NCBI GenBank assembly: GCA_023375675.1
Contig: JALQBC010000003.1
Coordinates: forward strand, 1-64,000
Origin: Cytospora piceicola
Taxonomy: Eukaryota > Ascomycota > Sordariomycetes > Diaporthales > Cytosporaceae
Length of the DNA stretch: 64,000 nt
Direction of reading: 5' to 3'
A model generated the notes under the pieces. The model saw nothing but the letters and a program-made list of their open reading frames with translations, did not search any database and was not told where the DNA came from. How positions within the stretch are numbered: the first letter of the stretch is position 1; each line of letters begins with the position of its first letter. This document shows, in pieces, positions 48,964 to 58,670 of the stretch. The translations under genes were made by a program, and so were the position numbers.

Positions 48964-49150
48964 CGGAGAGCTTGACTATGCTTCGGGCGAGGGCGACTGT
49001 AACAGCTGCTATGTTTCCAACATATCTTGACATGACCCGTACAGACCCTAACCCTATAGCCCTAGAATTCCAAGCTAACCCTAACCTAGCGGGTACACAG
49101 TACGTACAGTCACCCTCGCCCGAAGCATACCTAGGTAGTCAAGCTCTCCG
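48964..49150. mobile_element. Palindromic MITE-like element at the compartment boundary
   Basis: A 149-bp unit (48,979-49,127) with TIRs TGCTTCGGGCGAGGG(C/T)GACTG is flanked by TA. It is nested in a second, outer inverted repeat CGGAGAGCTTGAC / GTCAAGCTCTCCG (48,964-48,976 and 49,138-49,150). An extra CCTAGGTA lies on the right side only. The centre contains two short telomere-like blocks (ACCCTAACCCTA at ~49,046 and CTAACCCTAACCTA at ~49,074). It is not RIP-mutated. Confidence 0.7.
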
Positions 49151-52100
49151 CTCTCCGATTGTAGCCGCCGGCGCCGGGCTGGCAGGGCTGGCAGGGAGGC
49201 CAAGGGACGGCGAAAAAACAGGATAAGGTTTTGTATTTTTTTGATAGGATATCCACCTGATCCACAGGGTTAAATACCGTAGCGCGGGATCTGAGACTGC
49301 AGATGGGGATGCACCGGCCCGATGCCTCTGGGCCTTCACCAGGAGGCTGGGAGGTAAAAAGGAGGGAAGAGAGATGGAAAAACGCGAAGAGACCCCGCCA
49401 AGGCCCAGATTGTCAAAGACATCGTTGTACTGTAGAGAGGTTGGCGGAGAGTCCCATTTATCCAGCCCATTCCAGAGCACCGCCACAAGGGGGCCATGTA
49501 CGGTCGCACGCCATTAAGGCCTTCCAGAATGTCATGCTGGCTGATCCAGGCAGAAACAGGCGGTCAAGGGCTCAGGGGCCGGTGGAAGACTGCAACGCAA
49601 GAGGCCTTGAGTCGCCTGATTTCCGTGATCTGTTCCTGATGCGCCGGCAATTCCTCCTGCCCGGGTGTAAAGACTAGAATTCGCGGTTCGCGGTGCCGCG
49701 AGGCCGCTTGATCCGGGGATACAGAAGGAATTCATGTACTCTGAGCAGTCTACAGTTTTCGATATCGAACCATTATGTATTGACATCGGCCTCCGAAACC
49801 ACGCACGCTCGGCATCGGCACCCTGAATAAACAGCACACACATACACTACATTTCCGGCCAGCCGTCTAGCCGTCGAAGTTGCAACCGCCATTCAAGATC
49901 CCAGCCGAACTGGCCTGTGCTCAGGATTTGCTGAAGTGCTGCGCACCGGCCGCAACCAGAATGACATGTACTCGGTATGTACTATGACAGTCATGAGTAG
50001 GTATATACGTACCTGACGATCGATGACTCGAATCGAAGCCGCGGGATTTCCCTTGGTCCCGGAAGCCCAGATCCTGGGAAAGGGCCCAGGCCGTAGCCTT
50101 GGGCCAGGGCTGCTTTGGGAATCTGTACGCGGCAATGTACGTAATAGACCCGGTGGCATGTGAAAAATACATGGAAATATCCTCGCAACAGCCCTATGTG
50201 CTAAGGACAATGTGGTAATACTGTAGCAGAGTAGCAGAGTGCAAATGAAACAACACAGAGAATATCCACTTGGGCCGGCAGGAAACCTCCATGACAACAG
50301 AGGCTTGTGAAACACGGGTGCTTGTATGTATACACAGGCTGGCTGTACCCCAAATGAGAACCTATCGAGTAATAATCGGGTAAAAAGATGGATATTCCGC
50401 CGCATCCTGCATAGTGCCCATGATATGTTGTAGGTGACGTGCTGTGAGTCTTGACGTGGATGAGCTGAACCATTGGACGCCGTCGGACGATCTGGCGATG
50501 TACATAGTCTACCGGTGTGAGACATGTTGGCAATGCGATAGTGGTGTTTGGCAGGGAATTAGGTGCTGGCTATTATGTAAAGGCACTGCGTTGATGCACG
50601 AAGGTGACAGAAGTGCATCACATGGTATCACATCACGTGCTGTGCGTCTGTACCGTCAAAGATGTGAGAGGCAGCAGCAATGGCCAGGTGGATGGCGTAT
50701 CTACCCTCTCTCTTCTATTAACTTGCTTCTTTGGCGACTTCTTTTGGTGACGATGACATGACGTCCACGGCATCAACAATGATGCGAAGGTAAGCCAACA
50801 TCACAACATTACGGTACCCAGGGCTGGGAACATCGAACAGGTGCGTACGATGTAGGGTCGCGCAGCTGGTCGCAACTCTCGGGAAGTGCCTATTTTTACA
50901 TAACCAGTTCCGCGGAGATCTACTGTGGGTTGTCATTGTCACAGCGACATACTTTGTGTGTGTGAGAGACATGCGCCAACGGTTGAACTGGCGCAAGGGG
51001 CGCGAGTAGACCACCCGAGACCTGGGGAAATGTGGGGGATCACGGCCACCTCTGAATGGACAATCGAAAAGAAGCCTGATTGACACGAATGGGGGACGTC
51101 GTCGCCAGGTACTAAGTACTTCATGACTGATGACAGAAGACGGTCTGTAGGCCTGGCCATTCACGGAGTAGTACTCAAGTAGGTATGGACCAAGTCCGTA
51201 ACCCGGGCCGGAGTAAGATGAGACTCATCACTGCTGGCGACGGCATGGTTTTCCGGGGCGCGTGAGGGAGCAAAAGATCCAGGGATCGACTGCATGAGTG
51301 GACGAAGGAACAACACCCCCCCCCCCCCCGGGCCTTCTTTCGCCAGTTGTGGGTAAATATTGAATATTGCGAAACCTGCGACAGCACTGTAGTAACCAAC
51401 TTTGTACATGTGAAGAAAATTCTGTGAAGAATTCTGAAGGCGGGATGGGGCACCGTTTGCAATAATTCATGAATCGCGGGTATTCAAGGATTAAGTCCGG
51501 AAGATGGCGTGGAAACTAGACCTCAGAAAAGAAGGAGGAGCCTTAAGCCGGCCAGGGACGCCCTGTCCAAGATTTTCAGCATCCCGAGAACCATACATCA
51601 AAACATCGTGGAGGAATCAGTACGGAGTAGCATGAGACAGAGTGGATTGGCATGGGGAAAGAAGCCCTGGAACCCGATGGCTAGCAAGCTGTAGTGGAGA
51701 GAGATCGGAAGAGGCGCAACGGTAGTGGATATTTGGATAAAAAAAATCCAGAAAAAAAATAAAGCCATCGCGACCTTGTTGCTCGGAAACTCCATCCGCG
51801 GAGACAGTCGACCTGTTCATAACACCACGATGGCTTCATGTCCTTTTGTGGTGGCTCTGAGACAAAGCAATTTAGCCGCGCTGGGCCACATACAGAGTAC
51901 ACTAGCTTGGGGGATGTATATACAGATCCATACTACATACGGGTCCGTAGACTATTCCAGCCGGCAGTGGAGAGAATGTGCAGTGAATTTTTGAGCCAGG
52001 CAGGTATGGAACGTCGATTTTCTATTTCCAGACCAACGAGATGAATTGGCCGTGATGCATGAAATGAAGCCATCGTCAATTTCCACTGTTGTCATCAAAG

Positions 52101-53625
52101 GGGCTTACAACCTTGGGAGAGGGACACGCACTCCATCTCGGTCGCGCCATTTACAGTCTCAGTTTGCAGAATCGCCGCTCGCCGCCCCCCTCAGGAGAAC
52201 AACGGCTCCATAATGAATGCATGGTGACTGTGATTCCGAAGCCTGTAGTTTGATGAGCGACAGGAAAAGCCACAGGTCGTATGTTCCTGAAGTCGTCCAG
52301 GTTGAGCTTCAGATCGCCGCCATTAGGCCTGTTTTTGTAGTGGGACATGTCCTTACTTCGGTCAGGGACGGCTGAACAGAGCTACACGTCGCAGGGAATA
52401 AAAAGGTTATTTCCCACAGATCATACCGTTTTGGGAGCGAGGTAGCTTCCCAGTAGTAGATTGGTGAGAACGCTACCGATCGACTTGAATACTGGAGGCC
52501 GAAACGTCAGTCTCGCCACCGTTCTGGGTCTGACAGTAATGTTCCTCCTATATCAATTTTGGTGAGAGAGACGGAACCACCTTGACCAGCCAACCGTTTT
52601 TCACCATTGGCAATTAACCTTTTTAATCCCTGGGACGTGTATGTACAGAGGGGACCAGGGCGACGGAGGACAAAAAAGAGGGACGAAAAATGGGAAGGAA
52701 AAAAAGGGACAGGGAAGAGCTGAGATCCACTCTCCAGAAGAGTCGAGACAGTACCATGTACTGCGTAGGAAGTACTCTACCTAGTACCTTCATACTATGT
52801 GTCATGAATTACTTGATGGAAACGGCACGAAGACGAGCCTCAGCCTTTCATAAGGACGTCTCCGGCCGAAGGTTTAGAGTGAATTGTTTTTTGGTTGCCG
52901 CTTGAACAAAGAAATATATTGGTACCTTCACCCATCGTTTTGCTCTTCACTCATATACATCACATACCCGTTTTGCAGCAGCACAGCATCTCACCTTATA
53001 TACACATTTATCCCCCCCCCCGGAATCTACGACGACAGGCAAAATTATAAGCAGAATCAACATCAACCTTTACTGCACTTTGCGTCGACCTGTGCCCAAA
53101 TTTAGCACTAATATCAATAATCAATCACCCTTCCACGCGGCCTTCCTGCTTTGCCGTGCGTCCGTCCTCGATATCTGACCATCAACACCCATCGGCCACC
53201 AGCGAACGAGACCCCGGTCACACCGTCAGACATCGAATCATACAGCACAACAACACGCCAGATCCGACTGTGGGGCTCTCCAAGGAACACATCACATACC
53301 CGGGCCGCAGCCAATACACAAATACAACCTGGGGGCGATACAAGAATAAAAATAGGGAATCAGGATCATCGTCAGCCAAGAGACATATAAAAAAGCCTGA
53401 ACAAGCAAGGGGAAGCAGCAGAGCAAGTTTACGGTCCAAGATTGCATCACCATTGCACCGATCTCCCGCCACTAGGAAGGAAAACTTCAGGGCAGTCGAG
53501 TCAGAGAAGAATAATTCGGCCGGACGAAGCCGCTCCGGCAATCCATAATTTATCCAAGTACGCAGGTACAGTACTACTACAGTACCAACATACCCGGCCC
53601 GTCACTGCTGGCAGTGCAGGAAAAG
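49151..53625. other. 4.5-kb gene-poor intergenic stretch
   Basis: Balanced composition. Many short overlapping open frames on both strands (the longest is 210 codons), none with a domain, codon pattern or intron structure that convinces me. It holds a run of 15 C at about 51,316-51,330, an A-rich patch at 51,740-51,765 and CT/CA-rich stretches near 52,930-53,100 that may be promoter or 5' UTR of the arrestin gene. Confidence 0.5.
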
Positions 53626-55290
53626 ATGCCGCACCGAGTCGCAAATTTCTTCCGCAGTCAAACCACTTCTTTCGAGAACCAGGTCACAGCCATAAAAAAA
53701 TCAACAATCAGGAGTCGGACAAAATCGCCAAACAGGACACACTCGGGAGGACTCACGAACAGCACATCGACAAGCTCGGAGAGGGTAGCATCCACCTACG
53801 CATCATCTATAGAAGACGATCAGGACATGGACGCCGCCGCAGCACAAGAACAGGCGCCGGCGCCGGCACCGGCACCGGCACCGGCACCGGCACCAGCAGT
53901 CAGGAGGCCGACAGATTCACCACGGTTGCGACCAAAGGATGACAACAGGCATAATAGCTATGAAAAAGAAAAGGACCACCACCGCATCACTTTTCCCAGT
54001 CTCCACGGCCTGCACCTCGGCAGATCGAGCAGGGACACACACTCCAACCCGCACGCAAGTTTGAGGTGGAAGATCGAATCGCCACCCATCATCTTCCATG
54101 GCGACGCTGAGAACAGCACCGGCGCATTGGTCAGCGGCCAGTTGTTCCTGGATGTCAAAGACGACACGTACGATATCGATTCCTTCAAGGCCACCCTGCG
54201 CATCCACATCACGCAGAAGAAGCCCTTCACCGTGCACTGCAACGAGTGCAACAGCCAGTACACCCTGCTCAAGGAGTGGACCTTCCTGCCCGGCCCACTG
54301 GCTCTGGGCCGGGGTGTGCACCCGTTCCCCTTTTCCATCCTGTTGGATGGCCACCTCCCTGCCTCGCTGGACAGCCCCCTTGTTAGCATCGCGTACGAAT
54401 TCAAGGCCGAGGCCGTACCCGGAAGACCCGGACAGCAACCCATCAAGCTGGAGAAGGTATTCGACGTCAAGCGATCGCTGCCTCCACCCGAGTTGCCGCA
54501 CCACTCAGTCCGCGTCTTCCCGCCCACCAACGTGAAGGCCTCGGTGCACTACCAACAAGTCATCCACCCCATCGGCACCAACACCTTATCCATGCGTCTG
54601 GACGGGATCGCCAAGCTGAACAGCGCCGCCAACACCGTCGAGTACTGGAAGTTGAAGAAGCTCACCTGGCGCCTCGAGGAGACCCTCAAGACCGTCGCCC
54701 CGGCCTGCGAGAAGCACGCTCCCAGGCCTGATGCCGAGACGTCCGAGGACCCCCAACGCAAGAAGGGCGTAGCCAGGACCGAGACAAGAGTCATTGGCGA
54801 GAAGACTCTCTTCTCCGGCTGGAAGTCCACATATGCCTCGCCTACGGACAGCATCGTCGAGCTCGAGCTCGACTACCACCTCAACAAGCACACCAAGTAC
54901 TCGTGCGATCTGAAATCCCGCGACGGCACCGAAGTGTCCCACCAGCTCATGCTCGAGATGGTGGTATCTCAAGAGTGCGCCCCCGTGGGCAAGCCGGGAT
55001 TGGTGACGCAGACTGGCGTGGGCCGGATCTTGAGGATGCATTTCGGTGCGACGCTGACCGAGCGAGGAGGGCTGGGCATCAGTTGGGACTCAGAGGCACC
55101 TCCGATATACCAGGATGTTCCACCAAGCCCACCAGCTTACTGCGAGGAAGGCGGCGTAATCGAGGATGTGCTGGAGACTTTGGATGGCGCGAGACCGAAT
55201 GCAGGTGGAAGTGGAATGTGGACACCGACTGGGAGAAGTAGCGGGCATGTGACACCCAGTCGACGGAGCAGCACAGAAGGCCATCGGTAG
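53626..55290 (+). CDS. LDB19-type alpha-arrestin (arrestin-related trafficking adaptor)
   Basis: 554 residues without an intron. Members of this family bind plasma-membrane transporters and bring a Rsp5/NEDD4-type ubiquitin ligase to them for endocytosis. A low-complexity N-terminus contains a seven-fold Ala-Pro repeat (about residues 76-90). The arrestin fold runs from WKIESPPIIFHG (~147) through FPFSILLDGHLPASLDSPL and VSIAYEFKAEAV to IVELELDYHL (~430). Near the C-terminus lie two PPxY ligase-docking motifs, PPIY (~491) and PPAY (~501). The start is the first in-frame ATG (53,626, MPHRVANFF); an in-frame GTG lies 12 bases upstream. An upstream non-coding exon cannot be excluded. It converges with the zinc-finger gene 860 bp away. 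Assignment to LDB19/Art1-like proteins is by sequence reading; the exact paralogue is not fixed. Confidence 0.9.
   Translation: MPHRVANFFRSQTTSFENQVTAIKKSTIRSRTKSPNRTHSGGLTNSTSTSSERVASTYASSIEDDQDMDAAAAQEQAPAPAPAPAPAPAPAVRRPTDSPRLRPKDDNRHNSYEKEKDHHRITFPSLHGLHLGRSSRDTHSNPHASLRWKIESPPIIFHGDAENSTGALVSGQLFLDVKDDTYDIDSFKATLRIHITQKKPFTVHCNECNSQYTLLKEWTFLPGPLALGRGVHPFPFSILLDGHLPASLDSPLVSIAYEFKAEAVPGRPGQQPIKLEKVFDVKRSLPPPELPHHSVRVFPPTNVKASVHYQQVIHPIGTNTLSMRLDGIAKLNSAANTVEYWKLKKLTWRLEETLKTVAPACEKHAPRPDAETSEDPQRKKGVARTETRVIGEKTLFSGWKSTYASPTDSIVELELDYHLNKHTKYSCDLKSRDGTEVSHQLMLEMVVSQECAPVGKPGLVTQTGVGRILRMHFGATLTERGGLGISWDSEAPPIYQDVPPSPPAYCEEGGVIEDVLETLDGARPNAGGSGMWTPTGRSSGHVTPSRRSSTEGHR
53862..53902 (+). 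repeat. (GCACCG)n microsatellite coding for Ala-Pro
   Basis: GCGCCGGC(ACCGGC) units encode APAPAP... within the arrestin N-terminal disordered region. The repeat is a likely site of length variation between strains. Confidence 0.88.
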
Positions 55291-56149
55291 TCATTTCGGT
55301 CATGAGGTGTTGCGGATATATTTTCAAGGGAAAGCGTTGTGATTTTGGGAATGGGATTATTGATGATGGAAGACGGGTGTTTTTGTTGATTTCTGAACTT
55401 GAAACGGAATTGGGCGCGATACCCCCTTGTGCATTAGAGCACATTCAACATGTTTTTATTAGACTGCAAATTAATACTTGTTCTCTGCATTAAAAATTCC
55501 GTGTCACATTATGATAGACAAGGGACAAACGTGGAGAACTTACAAAGTGGTTACTTTGATCAGCGCATTTCCTCGGGTACATCACCATCTATAGTGTTGT
55601 CACGTCAAGAGTATCCCCAATAGTACCGGTTATCAACACGGGAAAAGGGGATCACTAGAGAGGTACATGGCGTCGATTACATGTAAGTTCCACAATATAG
55701 CAGGTGCACGTACAGCACAGCTTACATGTGTATGTGTACAGCGAGAGGGAAATCGAAGGACAGTGCATGACAGAAGGGGAGGTACCAGGCAGAAAAGAAA
55801 CTACATGTTAGAATAGACAATACAGGATTATATACTCTGTTTTATATAGGAGGGTGTTGAGGTCGTTGACTGTATACACAGTGATTCCGCAGATCTTTGG
55901 GCACAGCCTTGGAACCTTGGAATCAACAACGTGATACAGTTGGCCGTATTCAGCCGATCCTGGTACCGCCCTGGGGCCTTTCGAGCATAGAAAAGCTACA
56001 AAATTATGCCTTTCGTATCAGCCCGGCACCCTAGGGTAGATGAATACTTTGAAGAGTATCTGGGTTGTGTCCGGACAGTTTGCCTGTGCTTGGAAGACGT
56101 TTATGGGAAGCCTCCCCCTCCCATCATGCCTGCAGCGATTCTCGTTAGG
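55291..56149. other. Intergenic region between convergent genes
   Basis: 3' ends of the arrestin (+) and zinc-finger (-) genes face each other across 859 bp. AT-rich patches such as TTTTATATAGGAGG (~55,840) are possible 3' processing regions. No gene seen. Confidence 0.55.
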
Positions 56150-58044
56150 CTACTTGTGAACCAAGCTTATCTTGCTCCGTTTTTCGTTCAAATAATCCCT
56201 AAATTGCTCCTTGCTGCTTTCATTGAAGAGCTCCTTCAGAAAATCCATGGGCTGCTTCGCAGGCCCAGCAGGGGTGCATTTGAGAAGGCTATGGGTACGG
56301 TCTTTGCAGCCGGCTCCTCCGATATAGCATTTCCCGCACAGATCGTAGCAGCCGTCATTGCACTTCGAGCAGCCTGTATGATGAAGTAGGTTAGATAAGA
56401 AAGAGTAGTTGTGACAAGACAGGTTTTCCCCAGCACTCACAGTAGAACACGCTACCGCCGATCTGCTCCTTGCAGAACTGGCAGCAATCCTTTTCTGTAA
56501 ACTGTTTGGATATCTGCTTCTCTCCCTTGAATACCACGTAGCGTGTCAATACGTGGTTTGTATCACTACAGGTAATGTCCATCTCGTAGCACCGATCACA
56601 AATGCCTGAGTCATCACCGCATTGCCTACAGACTGGGAGCACGTCAGTTCTGTGTTGGTACATATAGTGACAACCTCACTCATCATGGGTTTGATACTCA
56701 CAGTAGAATGGGCCTTGCTTTAATTTAGACTTGCAAGCCTTGCACCCGATTCCATCAGTAGCAAAGTCTGGGTGTGGCCTATCAACGTTGGCCCTGAGGT
56801 ACACGTAAAGTCGGTGTGTATCAGGCGAGCGACATGTCTGCCCCTGGCGATAGCAGTCTTGACACAAGTCGACAGCCTGTTCTTCTTCTTCGCTGCACTC
56901 TGGACAATCTGCAAGGTGGATGTCAAAACCCGACACCAGACCAAAGAAAAGGACGACTTACGATAGTAGCGGCCTTGTGTGATCAGTCTCTGACAGGGAA
57001 GGCATCGTATCTCCGAGACAGTGGCTAGTCGCCTCCTGGCATCGCCCTTTTCGGAGACGAGCACGTCGCCCGCTACGCATTTTTGCATGGTCGACATCTG
57101 GTTGTCTGAGCAGGCACAAGAGTTTCCTGCATCGCGACATTTGGGGCACAGATCAAAGTCATCGGTCTCCTTGCAGCAGTCTGTAGACACGGATCAGAGT
57201 TCCGAAGCAATTGTGGAAATTCGCAGGGGCTTCACTTACGCGCGAACTTGCCATGCCTGATAGACTCTCCACAGCCTCGACAATACTGGCCCAATGGCCC
57301 CTGCAGTCGGGTACACTTGCCCTTCAGTTTCAACTCAAGTTGAATCTCTGGATCCAACAGTTTTTCCATGGCGTAGGCGAATACAGTCTCACCGATGCAC
57401 TCGCCCAGAAGCTCTTCCATCTTCTTAGCAGCCATGATTCCCGCCGCGTACCCCACCGTGTGACCACTGGCGCCCTCAGTTGCAGCAGCGTGCATGACTT
57501 GCTCAGCGCCGTGTCCCAGAATCGTTCCATGGACGGCATGGCCGACTGCATTCGCCTGGTCCGTTATACCTTGCGCAAATCCATGGGCCGCAGCCTCTGG
57601 GTTAGTCTCGAGGAGGTGCATCGCATACCCTCCTCCATGCTGTCCTGGAATTGGAACAGGCACATCAGGGGCAGCAATGGCACCACCGACCAGATGACCA
57701 ATCCCAGCACCCAGACCCATGCCTACTGCAGTGGCGCCCAGCGGGATGGCCGCGTCACGCTTGCTCATATCATGAAGGGGTACGCCGCGTTTCGTGAGTT
57801 CCTCGCGGATGATAGCGAGCTTCTCCTTAGCGATGTAGTACCTGCGCAGCCCAAAGGCGGAGACACCCAGCGTGAGACCCGCTGTTTGGACTGCATGGGA
57901 AAGGCCGATGGCCATTGATGCACTGGCCGCGAAGTGCTGGCGGAGTTTCTTAACCTCTTCTACTTGTAGCTTCGAGGTAGGCTGCTCTGCACACTTGGCG
58001 CGGTAGGCAGCCTCGTCGAAGTCGAAAGTGTCGTGGAGACCCAT
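56150..58044 (-). CDS. Five-exon protein with four ZZ-like zinc fingers, function unknown
   Basis: Spliced model on the minus strand: 58,044-57,240, 57,180-56,962, 56,908-56,702, 56,632-56,441, 56,373-56,150. All four introns are 53-69 bp, GT..AG (GTAAGT or GTGAGT donors), and the joined frame is 548 residues. Exon 1 (MGLHDTFDFDEAAYRAKC) encodes a helical region with a glycine-rich hydrophobic stretch (GATAVGMGLGAGIGHLVGG, ~130) and no named domain. The rest is four repeats of the ZZ type: C-x2-C, about ten residues, an aromatic, C-x2-C, then DLC-x2-C or similar. Finger 1 lacks one expected cysteine (HCCKETDDFDLCPKC). ZZ fingers bind two zinc ions and usually peptides. Every intron interrupts a finger between the aromatic and the third cysteine, always in phase 1. 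An ATG further upstream was not found in frame. Confidence 0.82.
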
Positions 58045-58670
58045 TGTATGCCAAGCCGAACGGTGGTTGTGAAGTGTGAATATGGCCTCAAGAGTACTAA
58101 CAATGCTGCTTGACACTGCCTGGCCACTCGGAAGACGGACAAGAGCTTGGAAGACGACTTGAAATAGCCTGAGCACTCAGCGGAGAGGAACAGCTCTCAA
58201 GTGGCGCAGCATAGACGTTGTTGCTGATGCGGTTCCATCATCATCGGTGGGCTCCGGAACGATGGATCGGAGGCCTTCGCAGAGCTTCTGCATTTGTGTA
58301 CTCCACCAAATAATCCCTTGCTAAACAGGGGCATCGAGCGTCGTCTCTCCTAACCCTGGCCCCTGAGACGAAATAACGAATATGTACGACTGATCTACCG
58401 GACAATAATCAGCAAAGCAGCCCCAGGCACAGATCTTTCAAGATTCAAGCATTTGTTTCTGGTAATCAACCTACTTACCAGTTGCTGCGAGCTGACATTT
58501 GCTCGTCACAGGATGACTCCTTCCGAGGCCAGCCCAGAGAGATTCGGACGGTGCTTATCATACTGGGGCATTACCGGTAGCCCTTTCTAACCTCTCTCAT
58601 GGCATGTATTATGTTGCAAATAAGCACTCGTCAGGGAGAGGGTCCCGAGTCTGTCAAGAAGACGGAGTTT
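58045..58670. other. Promoter/intergenic region upstream of the zinc-finger gene
   Basis: 626 bp without a convincing gene. The zinc-finger frame stays open upstream to about 58,176 without an ATG, so an upstream exon remains possible. Confidence 0.5.

Noticed and set aside
49893..50525. 210-codon minus-strand frame in the intergenic region
   Set aside because: No domain, Cys/Pro/Ser/Arg-biased shadow-like composition, and overlapping frames of similar quality on the same bases.
51316..51330. Run of 15 C
   Set aside because: Probably a simple homopolymer or assembly uncertainty; no feature depends on it.
53917..54530. Two antisense frames of ~190 codons opposite the arrestin gene
   Set aside because: Mirror frames of a GC-rich coding region; the sense strand has the recognisable arrestin domain.
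57211..57918. 235-codon plus-strand frame opposite exon 1 of the zinc-finger gene
   Set aside because: The minus strand has a consistent five-exon model with canonical splice sites; the plus frame crosses its intron 1.
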